Source: Capsulimonas sp.
GTDB taxonomy: Bacteria; Armatimonadota; Armatimonadia; Armatimonadales; Capsulimonadaceae
Reading direction: 5' to 3'
Assembly: GCA_025963815.1 (NCBI GenBank)
Contig: JAOQAA010000531.1
Span: 1-13,551 of the forward strand
Length of the DNA: 13,551 nucleotides
Position 1 is the first letter of the stretch. Each line of letters opens with the position of its first letter. Below the pieces are notes generated by a model, which saw nothing but the letters and a program-made list of their open reading frames with translations, had not been told where the DNA came from and searched no databases. The position numbers were made by a program, and so were the translations under genes. This document shows, one piece after another, positions 6,868-13,109 of this stretch.

Positions 6868-7671
6868 ATGCCTGTTTCCGCACAACAATATCTTGTCCCG
6901 GTGATCTCCAATGACGAGATTATCGCGGACCACCGGGTCTTGACATGCTACGCGCCCGAAGTGGCGGCGCTGGCCCGGCCCGGCCACTTCCTGAACGTGA
7001 GCGTCGGCGACGGCTACGATCCGTTTCTGCGCAAACCGTTCAGCATCTACACCGTGAACCGTGAGCGTGGCGAGATCAGCATGCTCTTTTCGATCGTCGG
7101 CGCCACCACGCGCGGCATGGCGAAGAAGAGGGCGGGGGATGAGATCGATCTTGTCGGCCCGCTCGGCGGCAAAATCTTCCAGCCGGACACGCGCGAGGGG
7201 GCGACCCACGTCATGGTGGGCGGCGGCTACGGCGTGCCGCCGCTGGTCTTTCTTTCGAAAGAACTGCTGAGCGCCGCCGCCAGCACAAACATCGAATTTA
7301 TCATCGGCGCGCGTCACAAAGACCTGCTGCTTTGCGAAGCGGAGCTGGCGGAGGCGGGCGTGACGGCGCGCATGACGACGGAGGACGGCTCGCATGGGAT
7401 GCGCGGCCGTGTGACGGATGCGCTGCGTGTTGTTTTGGCAGAATTGGGCGCCAGCCCAGTGACGGTGTACTGCTGCGGGCCGACGCCGATGATGCACGCG
7501 GTCAGCGATCTCTGCCTGGAAGTTGACGTACCCTGCCAGCTGTCGGTCGAAGTGGGGATGCCCTGCGGAATGGGTGTCTGCATGGCCTGCGTTGTAGACC
7601 TGGCGGACGGACGTCGTGTGCGCTGCTGCACCGATGGTCCGGTCTTTGCGGCCGGGGAGGTGAAATGGTAA
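6868..7671 (+). CDS. pyrK: Dihydroorotate dehydrogenase B, FAD/[2Fe-2S] electron-transfer subunit PyrK
   Basis: PyrK passes electrons from PyrD to NAD+ in de novo pyrimidine synthesis. The 267 residues show the ferredoxin-reductase fold: RKPFS (55-59) for FAD binding, VGGGYGVPPL (117-126) for the nucleotide site, and CGPTPM (203-208). At the C-terminus lies the PyrK-type iron-sulphur cluster: C233, C238 and C241 in CGMGVCMAC, with C253 or C254 as fourth ligand. Length is typical. ATG 6868 is preceded by CCAGG only a few nt away and by AAAGGA at about 6851-6856. The stop overlaps the pyrD start (7665-7671), which supports translational coupling of the two subunits. Confidence is high because every cofactor motif is present. 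Confidence 0.95.
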   Translation: MPVSAQQYLVPVISNDEIIADHRVLTCYAPEVAALARPGHFLNVSVGDGYDPFLRKPFSIYTVNRERGEISMLFSIVGATTRGMAKKRAGDEIDLVGPLGGKIFQPDTREGATHVMVGGGYGVPPLVFLSKELLSAAASTNIEFIIGARHKDLLLCEAELAEAGVTARMTTEDGSHGMRGRVTDALRVVLAELGASPVTVYCCGPTPMMHAVSDLCLEVDVPCQLSVEVGMPCGMGVCMACVVDLADGRRVRCCTDGPVFAAGEVKW

Positions 7672-8576
7672 ATACGTCTGTTAAAATCGGCAAGCTCACG
7701 CTGCGCAACCCGGTCATGACCGGTTCGGGAACGTTTGGATTCGGCAGCGAGATGTCAGAAGCGCTGGATCTCAATGCGCTCGGCGCCTGCGTGGTCAAAA
7801 GCACAAGCCGCGAACCGCGCCTCGGCAATCCGACGCCGCGCATTGTCGAAACATCCTCAGGGATTTTGAATGCGATCGGTCTGCAAAACGGCGGCATCGA
7901 CAACTTCATCAACGAGAAACTGCCGTTTTTGCGCGAATATGATGTCCCGATTATCGTCAACTTGGTTGGCTACGAAGTCGCGGATTATGTCTATCTTGCC
8001 GAGCGGCTGACCGAAGCGGGGGGCGTGCACGCCTTGGAGATCAACATCTCCTGCCCGAATGTCAAGCACGGCTGCGACTTCGCGGTCGATCCGAAGCTGA
8101 CGTTCGAATTGATCACCGCGCTGCGCAAGGCCACGGATTTGACGCTGATCACCAAGCTTTCGCCCAATGTCACGGATGTGGTGAGCGTGGGCCGGGCGGC
8201 GGCGGACGCCGGATCGGATGCGCTCTCGCTGATCAATACGCTGCTTGGAACAGCCATTGATATCCGCAAGCGTAAATTCCGCCTGGCGAACGTGACCGGC
8301 GGCCTGAGCGGCCCGGCGATCAAGCCGGTCGCGCTACGCATGGTCTGGCAGGTGCATCAGGCGCTGCCGAATATCCCGCTGGTCGGGATGGGCGGCATCG
8401 TGACCGCCCATGACGCGATTGAGTTCCTGCTCGCTGGGGCGACGGCCATCGCTGTCGGTACCGCAACATTCATCAACCCAACGGCCGCAATCGATGTGGC
8501 GGCGGGGATCGAGAAGTTTCTGGAAGAGCAGGGGATTGAGGATGTCAATGAGCTGATCGGCGCCGTAACGCGATAG
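7665..8576 (+). CDS. pyrD: Dihydroorotate dehydrogenase B (NAD+), catalytic subunit PyrD (class 1B)
   Basis: This enzyme oxidises dihydroorotate to orotate on FMN, the fourth step of UMP synthesis, and acts as a complex with PyrK. The 303 residues contain the class 1 landmarks: NPVMTGSGTFG (15-25), KSTSREPRLGNPTPR, NAIGLQNGG, the active-site loop NISCPNVKHG with catalytic C130 (class 1B and 1A-type use cysteine or serine here; cysteine marks class 1), TKLSPNVTD, NTLLGTAIDI, NVTGGLSGPAIKP and the phosphate-binding GMGGI and AVGTATF segments. The start ATG 7665 overlaps the end of pyrK. GGGGAGG at about 7653-7659 serves as ribosome binding site. A strong terminator follows 11 bp after the stop, so pyrD closes this transcription unit, which may begin at the VWA gene or earlier. 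Confidence 0.96.
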   Translation: MVNTSVKIGKLTLRNPVMTGSGTFGFGSEMSEALDLNALGACVVKSTSREPRLGNPTPRIVETSSGILNAIGLQNGGIDNFINEKLPFLREYDVPIIVNLVGYEVADYVYLAERLTEAGGVHALEINISCPNVKHGCDFAVDPKLTFELITALRKATDLTLITKLSPNVTDVVSVGRAAADAGSDALSLINTLLGTAIDIRKRKFRLANVTGGLSGPAIKPVALRMVWQVHQALPNIPLVGMGGIVTAHDAIEFLLAGATAIAVGTATFINPTAAIDVAAGIEKFLEEQGIEDVNELIGAVTR

Positions 8577-8587
8577 CCCAAAAGACA

Positions 8588-8619
8588 AAACGCCCGCCGG
8601 ACTGAGCCGGCGGGCGTTT
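8588..8619. terminator. Bidirectional rho-independent terminator
   Basis: A perfect 13-bp stem, AAACGCCCGCCGG (8588-8600) with CCGGCGGGCGTTT (8607-8619), surrounds a 6-nt loop. The plus-strand 3' side continues GCTTATTTT, and the minus-strand 3' side continues TGTCTTTT. It can therefore stop both pyrD and the convergent 89-aa gene. Confidence 0.9.
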
Positions 8620-8684
8620 GCTTATTTTCGGAAATTTTCGAGAGTTTTAAAATATTATAGCGATACTGCGTGTTCGTCGTCGGT

Positions 8685-8954
8685 TCAGACGTCGACAACT
8701 TCTTCCAGGCTCACGTTGTCCGCGTCGCGCTGCTTGCGTGCGACATAGCGTCGTCCGGTCTTCGGGTCGTTGCCTTCCCAGGGATACTTACCGCCAGCTG
8801 AGGCTCCGGGTCCAACAGTCACCATCATGGGGTCCAGAACGGGTTTCATGCGATTGAAGATCTCGGCGTAATCATTCTCGGCGTCCGAAAAATAGCGGTT
8901 GGCCGCCGAATTCCATTCCACGGGAACGATACCAATCTGATTGAGCTTGGGCAT
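8685..8954 (-). CDS. Small protein of unknown function (89 aa)
   Basis: I do not recognise this protein. ATG 8954 is chosen because GAAGGAGGAC lies immediately upstream, a near-ideal ribosome binding site; a longer frame to 9005 lacks one. The 89-residue product is soluble with no signal peptide or membrane segment. It has a mixed first half (EWNSAANRYF, DAENDYAEIFNRMKPVLDP), a glycine-rich stretch (VTVGPGASAGGKYPW), a basic patch (TGRRYVARKQ) and an acidic tail (SLEEVVDV). Upstream are a -10-like box and a leader hairpin, and downstream a shared terminator, so it is a self-contained single-gene transcription unit. A structural, regulatory or peptide-precursor role cannot be distinguished from sequence. 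Confidence 0.75.
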   Translation of the reverse strand: MPKLNQIGIVPVEWNSAANRYFSDAENDYAEIFNRMKPVLDPMMVTVGPGASAGGKYPWEGNDPKTGRRYVARKQRDADNVSLEEVVDV

Positions 8955-8979
8955 AATGTCCTCCTTCAGTATTTTGTTA

Positions 8980-9013
8980 AGGGAGTGAATTGGATACTCC
9001 CTCAACTATTATA
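8980..9013 (-). promoter_or_regulatory. Promoter -10 box and 5' leader hairpin of the 89-aa gene
   Basis: On the minus strand TATAAT lies at 9013-9008. Transcription would begin near 9001. A 7-bp inverted repeat, AGGGAGT (8980-8986) and ACTCCCT (8996-9002), coincides with the predicted transcript start, so it could be a protein operator or a stabilising 5' hairpin. No convincing -35 hexamer is seen at 16-18 bp (GAACAT at best). Confidence 0.5.
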
Positions 9014-9023
9014 CCGCATTTCA

Positions 9024-9029
9024 TATAAT
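9024..9029 (+). promoter_or_regulatory. Possible -10 box for the HExxH gene
   Basis: A perfect TATAAT lies on the plus strand, 11 bp from the minus-strand TATAAT, making a compact back-to-back promoter region. There is no good -35 element, and the sequence is AT-rich, so chance occurrence is possible. Confidence 0.3.
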
Positions 9030-9154
9030 AATGTTCGGCGAATATTATAAATTCTTTAGATAGCAAATATACCGGATTTTCTCCCTCTCAAGCGCTGCTG
9101 CTCCAAGCGGCCTTAAAAATCGTCGACAGTGTCCCGCAAGGCGTTCAAATCGCC

Positions 9155-9550
9155 GTGGAGCTGGCGCGCCGTCGCCTGCGTTTCGACGCGCGCCTAACCG
9201 ATCGCGCGCAGACGACGATGCTGAGGACGATCGTTCTGGGGCCGGAGCCGTTTCAAGGCGAAGGGAAGTCGGCGGCGGTTTCGCTGGCCGGAACGCTCGT
9301 CCACGAGCATTGGCACACGCGTCAAAATCCGCTGGGCAAGTCGTGGTCTTTCTGGGCGGGCATATTGACGCGCACGCACCCAATGCTCCGATACGAGCAA
9401 CCGGCGTACGCCCGCCAGATCGGTTTTTTAGAAGAGTTGGCGCGTGTGTCGCCGGCGAATGCTGCGTTCGCGCGCGCCGAAGCAGAAGAAGTGCGGGCGG
9501 CGTTCGCGCTGCATTATGGGGATAACCTACCCCAGTCCTCCGCAGAGTGA
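9155..9550 (+). CDS. Putative small zinc metallopeptidase-like protein (HEHWH), 5' end uncertain
   Basis: The 131 residues from GTG 9155 contain GTLVHEHWHTRQNP, an HExxH zinc-binding motif (H50, E51, H54), followed after about 26 residues by RYEQPAYARQ, where E81 could be the third zinc ligand as in gluzincin-type enzymes. I cannot name the family. The frame is open back to 9032 and reads like real coding sequence (for example TGFSPSQALLLQAALKIVD), but it has no ATG, GTG or TTG before 9155, and 9155 has no strong ribosome binding site. An out-of-frame ATG at 9031 runs ten codons to TAG 9061. The gene may thus use a rare start, be frameshifted, or be a 5'-damaged remnant. Its stop lies 1 bp from the convergent thiDE stop, inside a repeat. 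Confidence 0.55.
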   Translation: MELARRRLRFDARLTDRAQTTMLRTIVLGPEPFQGEGKSAAVSLAGTLVHEHWHTRQNPLGKSWSFWAGILTRTHPMLRYEQPAYARQIGFLEELARVSPANAAFARAEAEEVRAAFALHYGDNLPQSSAE

Positions 9551-9600
9551 CCTACCCCGGCGCTTCGCGCCACCCCTCCCTTGAAGCAGGGAAGGGTTGA
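9524..9600. repeat. Hairpin-rich repeat at the convergent junction
   Basis: AACCTACCCC (9524-9533) recurs as GACCTACCCC (9549-9558). These are followed by the hairpin GGCGC-TTC-GCGCC (9559-9571) and the imperfect CCCTCCCT/AGGGAAGGG stem (about 9574-9596). The CCTACCCC core also forms the outer arms of the element at 4030-4199. The segment holds the stop codons of both convergent genes and encodes the last residues of ThiDE. It may serve as the terminator for both. Confidence 0.55.
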
Positions 9601-11039
9601 AATTGCTGGTCAAAAGCATCAACAAGAATCTGCGTCGCGCGCTCCATATCGTCCGCGCAGACGACGGCCGAAATTACCGCCGCCGCATGCGCTCCGGTGC
9701 GCGCAACCTCTGCGATATTCGACAGATCAATGCCGCCGATGGCGACGATAGGGAGATGAGGGAAGGCGTTTGCAATCTCCCAAATGCGCTGTGTGCCGAC
9801 GGGCGCGCCCGCGTCGCCTTTCGTCGTCGAGCCATAGATCGCTCCGACGCCGAGATATGAGGCGTGAGGCGCGAGGGGCGCGGCTTCCTCCACGGAACTG
9901 ACGGAGACGCCGACGATTTTGTCGGGACCGAGCAGCCGGCGCGCGTCGGCAACGGACATGTCATCTGGTCCGAGATGGACCCCATCGGCGTCCGAGGCAA
10001 GCGCAACATCCACGCGATCATTGACGATCAGCAGAGCGTTCGTGGCGTGCGCCATCCGGCGCAGTTCTCGCGCCAATTCGATTAGTTCCGGCATGGCCCG
10101 ATGCTTGTCGCGCAGCTGCACGACACGGCTCCCGCCTTGCAGGGCCGCCGCCACGATTTCCTGAGGCGAACGGTTCGGACGCAGATCGGAATCGGTTAAA
10201 ACATACACCCCGCCAATCTTTTTTAATCTCTCTGCGTGCGTCGTTTCGTCCCTATTCTGGATGTTTAATGGCGAAGGGTAGCCGCGTCCTTGACCGATGA
10301 CGACAGGATTATTCAGCGCTCGGACGACGGCTGATTTCGCCCGAGCGGCGGCCTGACCTAGTTCGAGCCCCATTCCCAAATAAGCCGCGAGCGCGCTGGA
10401 GAACAGGCAGCCCGTGCCGTGCGTGTGCGGCGTGTCCACGCGCTTTCCATTCAGAATTTGAGCGCCATGCGGCGTTACAAGAATGTCCGTCGGCTCACCG
10501 GCGAAGTGTCCGCCGGTAATCAGCGCCGCTCGCACTCCTAGCGCAAGCAGCGCATTGCCAGCTCGAACGGCGTCTGCCGTCGCCCTGATTGCGATCCCCG
10601 TCAAAATTTGCGCTTCATCAAGGTTCGGCGTGACGACGGCGCATAGGGGCAGGAGCATTTGAACGAGAGCGGTGCGGCCCGCTTCGTCCAGCAGAGGCGC
10701 GCCGCCGGTGGACGCCAGTACGGGATCGAGTACGACGTTGCGGAGATCGTATTGTGACAGGATGCGGGCCACCGTCTCGACTTGCTCCGCGCCGCCGAGC
10801 ATGCCGATTTTGACGGCGTCGGGCCGCGTGTCTTCAAGAAGAACATTCAGTTGGCTCGCCAAAACGGAGGCGGACGTTAGAGAAACGCTCTGGACACCAA
10901 GGCTGTTCTGGCTGGTCAGCGCGGTAATCGCCGAGAGAGCGTGACCGCCGAGCGATTCGATGGCGCGCAGGTCCGATTGGATCCCGGCGCCGCCGCTGGG
11001 GTCCGAACCGGCGATGGTAAGAACGATGGGTGTTTTCAT
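9552..11039 (-). CDS. thiDE: Bifunctional ThiD-ThiE: HMP/HMP-P kinase fused to thiamine-phosphate synthase
   Basis: This 495-residue fusion performs two consecutive thiamine steps. The N-terminal ThiD part (about 1-265) phosphorylates hydroxymethylpyrimidine phosphate; it shows TIAGSDPSGGAGIQ (8-21) and the anion-hole motif HGTGC (207-211). The C-terminal ThiE part (about 275-480) couples HMP-PP to thiazole phosphate; it shows VQLRDK (307-312), NDRVDVA (340-346), GVHLGPDD (353-360), GVSVSS, the TTKGDA phosphate loop and IGGI. All catalytic motifs are present. ATG 11039 overlaps the thiO stop as ATGA, so the long open frame upstream to 11543 is excluded. The last residues (EGWREAPG) are encoded by the repeat at 9551-9600. 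It is the last gene of the thiamine operon. Confidence 0.95.
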   Translation of the reverse strand: MKTPIVLTIAGSDPSGGAGIQSDLRAIESLGGHALSAITALTSQNSLGVQSVSLTSASVLASQLNVLLEDTRPDAVKIGMLGGAEQVETVARILSQYDLRNVVLDPVLASTGGAPLLDEAGRTALVQMLLPLCAVVTPNLDEAQILTGIAIRATADAVRAGNALLALGVRAALITGGHFAGEPTDILVTPHGAQILNGKRVDTPHTHGTGCLFSSALAAYLGMGLELGQAAARAKSAVVRALNNPVVIGQGRGYPSPLNIQNRDETTHAERLKKIGGVYVLTDSDLRPNRSPQEIVAAALQGGSRVVQLRDKHRAMPELIELARELRRMAHATNALLIVNDRVDVALASDADGVHLGPDDMSVADARRLLGPDKIVGVSVSSVEEAAPLAPHASYLGVGAIYGSTTKGDAGAPVGTQRIWEIANAFPHLPIVAIGGIDLSNIAEVARTGAHAAAVISAVVCADDMERATQILVDAFDQQFQPFPASREGWREAPG

Positions 11040-12163
11040 TTCGTGTTGTGAAATCGGCTGGGGGCGAACGCCTTGGGCGGATTGTGTCCGTCTAAAATAC
11101 ATGAGGTCAGGAGATCGGCGGTCTGTGGCGCCAGAAGAATACCGTTGCGTCCGTGGCCGGTCGCCGCGTAGATGTTCTTTTTCGTGGACATCCGCCCAAG
11201 GATCGGCAGTCCGTCGGGGCTTGCGGGACGCAGGCCCGACCATCCCGACAGCAGCGCCAGTCCGCTCAGGGCGGGGACGAGCGCTTCGGCGTCTAGCCGC
11301 AGACGTGAGATGGTGTATGGATGTGTCTCGGGATCGAATTGCGCTTCCGGCTCCTCTGTCGCGCCGAACACCAGTTCTCCGTTTTCGCGCGGCACAAGAT
11401 AACAATCGTCCGCACAGATCGTATGACGCAACGGCGACCCGCTGGAAGCGTCGAGCGCTCCCAGATGTCCCTTGAGCGGCGTGACGGGCAACACAGCCTT
11501 TGGAAGCAGCGCGGCCAGCGAACCCGACCAGGCGCCGCCGCAAATCACCAAATGGTCGCAGGAGACAGCCCGCGCGTCCGTATGGACGGTGTAGACCTCA
11601 GAAGCGTCATCGCCAATCTTCGTGACACTTTCCCCTGAATAGATCGCGGCGCCGGCGTGTTTCGCCGCTTTCTCCAGCGCTTCCAGAAGCAGACGCGGCT
11701 GGATGTGCCGTTCAGCGGGCGACAGAATGGCGAGCAGGGCGTCGGGCGTCAGTTGTGGTTCGGCTTCGCGTAAATCTTTGGGCGTCAGCATCTCTAAGGG
11801 TAAACCGAGATGCGTGCGGCGGCGGAACATCGCCTTCAGTCGTTTGGCTTCGTCCTTATTGCGGGCGATGCGCAGGATGCCTGCGCCCTCAATGTGCAGC
11901 GGCGATTTCGCCAGGTCAGATATTTCCTCTGTAAAGCCGGGATACTTTTCCAGGCTTGCCAGGCCGAGATCGAGCAAGGGGCCTTCGCTCGCGGCGTCCG
12001 ACAGCGGCGCCAGCATCCCGGCCGCCGCGTGGGTGGCCTGTCCCGGCAGCTTGCTGTCGATCACCGCCACGCTCGCTTTTCGCTGCGCCAAACGCCATGC
12101 GAGCGACATTCCGATCACGCCGCCGCCGATTACCGCCACATCGAAATGTTTGGCTTTGGACAT
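11036..12163 (-). CDS. thiO: Glycine oxidase ThiO
   Basis: ThiO oxidises glycine to iminoglycine (dehydroglycine), the amino precursor of the thiamine thiazole ring in aerobic bacteria. The 375-residue protein is a DAO-type flavoenzyme: VIGGGVIGMSLAWRLA (11-26) is the FAD-binding Rossmann motif, QATHAAAGMLAP the second FAD contact, and GWSGLRPASPDGLPILG with TGHGRNGILLAP the C-terminal flavin and substrate region that includes the usual arginine. Length is normal. The start ATG 12163 lies 3 bp after the thiS stop, and the stop overlaps the thiDE start. ThiO in this operon implies the oxygen-dependent glycine route rather than the tyrosine lyase ThiH. Confidence 0.94.
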   Translation of the reverse strand: MSKAKHFDVAVIGGGVIGMSLAWRLAQRKASVAVIDSKLPGQATHAAAGMLAPLSDAASEGPLLDLGLASLEKYPGFTEEISDLAKSPLHIEGAGILRIARNKDEAKRLKAMFRRRTHLGLPLEMLTPKDLREAEPQLTPDALLAILSPAERHIQPRLLLEALEKAAKHAGAAIYSGESVTKIGDDASEVYTVHTDARAVSCDHLVICGGAWSGSLAALLPKAVLPVTPLKGHLGALDASSGSPLRHTICADDCYLVPRENGELVFGATEEPEAQFDPETHPYTISRLRLDAEALVPALSGLALLSGWSGLRPASPDGLPILGRMSTKKNIYAATGHGRNGILLAPQTADLLTSCILDGHNPPKAFAPSRFHNTK

Positions 12164-12166
12164 ATG

Positions 12167-12367
12167 CTAGCCGCCCGCCATCATTTGGACGATCTCCAGC
12201 ACATCGCCTTCCGTCAGGTTTGTCTCGGTGTACTGGCTGCGCGGAACGATCTCGCCGTTGTGCTCCACGACCACCATTTTGGAGGGCAAACTGCGCTCTT
12301 CCAAAAACGAGCCGATTGTTGCTTTGTCTACGCAGATGCGTTCCTCACCATTCACAATAATCTTCAT
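12167..12367 (-). CDS. thiS: Sulphur-carrier protein ThiS
   Basis: ThiS is a ubiquitin-fold protein that carries sulphur as a C-terminal thiocarboxylate to ThiG. The 66-residue product begins MKIIVNGEER, has the helix ATIGSFLEERSLPS and the strand KMVVVEHNGEIVPRSQY, and ends EGDVLEIVQMMAGG with the required terminal Gly-Gly. ATG 12367 is preferred because it matches the family N-terminus; an in-frame TTG at 12382 would overlap the tenI stop (TTGA) and add five residues. The adenylating enzyme ThiF is not in the visible part of the operon. Confidence 0.95.
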   Translation of the reverse strand: MKIIVNGEERICVDKATIGSFLEERSLPSKMVVVEHNGEIVPRSQYTETNLTEGDVLEIVQMMAGG

Positions 12368-12378
12368 GGTTTCTTTTC

Positions 12379-12972
12379 TCAATGTTTCTTGCCATCCGCC
12401 TCATCCAGCGCCGCCCGGTACGCCGCTGTGGCGGCGCGGGGATTGTCGGCGAGCATAATGGGCGACAGCACCGCGACGCCGGCCGCGCCGGCGCTCAGGC
12501 AATCCGCGACATTCTCCGGAAGTATCCCGCCGATCGCGATGACCGGAATGCTGACCGCCTGGCAGACGGCGCGCAGGAAATCCAGCCCCGCCGGCGTCAG
12601 ATCCGGGTGGGAGCGCGAGGCGAAGATCGTCCCCACCACCACATAATCCGCGCCCTCGCCCTCGGCGGCGACTGCGGTTTCCAAGCAATGCGCCGATCGT
12701 CCGACCAATGCGTTTTTGCAGAGCGTTCTCCGTGTGTCTTCCACCGTCTCCGAGCACGATTCGGGCAAATGACGTCCGTCCACCCCAAGGCGCGCGGCGA
12801 TCTCTCCAGGCGCGTTGGCGATGACGCGCGCCGGCCATGCGGCTTGACGCAGTGTCGACGGCAGTGCGGACGCGCCCGCGCTCTTATCCCGCCACTGCAC
12901 GATATCTACCCCGCCCGCCACGGCTTCAGACACGATTGCGTTCAAATTTTGGTGAGGCTCGGTGACGAGCAT
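12379..12972 (-). CDS. tenI: TenI-like thiazole tautomerase (ThiE homologue)
   Basis: This 197-residue TIM-barrel protein resembles ThiE but fits TenI better. It has IVQWRDK (24-30), VGRSAHCLETAVAAE (90-104) with H95 where TenI has its functional histidine, DYVVVGTIFAS, and IPVIAIGGI (142-150). The NDR and TTK motifs needed for thiamine-phosphate synthase are missing, and a true ThiE domain exists in thiDE. TenI aromatises the ThiG product, which fits a place between thiG and thiS. ATG 12972 is chosen because upstream in-frame sequence is the repeat and then a shadow of thiG. The repeat arm ends only 7 bp before this ATG, and its minus-strand GGGGGG run is the only ribosome-binding-like sequence. 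Confidence 0.85.
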   Translation of the reverse strand: MLVTEPHQNLNAIVSEAVAGGVDIVQWRDKSAGASALPSTLRQAAWPARVIANAPGEIAARLGVDGRHLPESCSETVEDTRRTLCKNALVGRSAHCLETAVAAEGEGADYVVVGTIFASRSHPDLTPAGLDFLRAVCQAVSIPVIAIGGILPENVADCLSAGAAGVAVLSPIMLADNPRAATAAYRAALDEADGKKH

Positions 12973-12979
12973 GAGGATA

Positions 12980-13107
12980 CGGCCCCCCTGCCCCCCAATC
13001 CTGGGGGAGGATTGGGAAACGGGCAATGCGTCTCGTTCATGCGCAGGTGAGAACCAGGAGAAGCCCTCGCCAACCTCCTCCCCCAGGATTGGGGGGCAGG
13101 GGGGCCG
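12980..13107. repeat. REPIN-like inverted repeat inside the thiamine operon
   Basis: The arms 12980-13011 and 13076-13107 are perfect reverse complements over 32 bp. Each contains a small hairpin CCCCCA-ATCC-TGGGGG. The 64-bp centre has no evident gene. The element fills almost the whole 137-bp gap between thiG and tenI, where other operon junctions here are 3-11 bp or overlapping. It could form a long hairpin in the mRNA affecting tenI translation or relative transcript stability. Confidence 0.85.
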
Positions 13108-13109
13108 CC

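Noticed and set aside
5288..7497. Long minus-strand open frames across the VWA and pyrK genes
   Set aside because: They are high-G+C shadows, rich in Arg/His/Ala/Pro, opposite genes with clear domain motifs.
11040..11543. Upstream 168-residue extension of the ThiD-ThiE frame
   Set aside because: It lies wholly inside thiO in another frame and has low-complexity arginine-rich content. The conserved ThiD start MKTPIVLTIAGSD is at 11039, coupled to the thiO stop.
12379..12972. Second thiamine-phosphate synthase (ThiE)
   Set aside because: The NDR and TTK/phosphate-loop motifs are missing and TenI-type residues are present. A complete ThiE is already fused to ThiD.
12980..13107. CRISPR-like array
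   Set aside because: There are only two repeat copies and they are inverted, not direct. No spacer series or cas genes are seen anywhere in the window.
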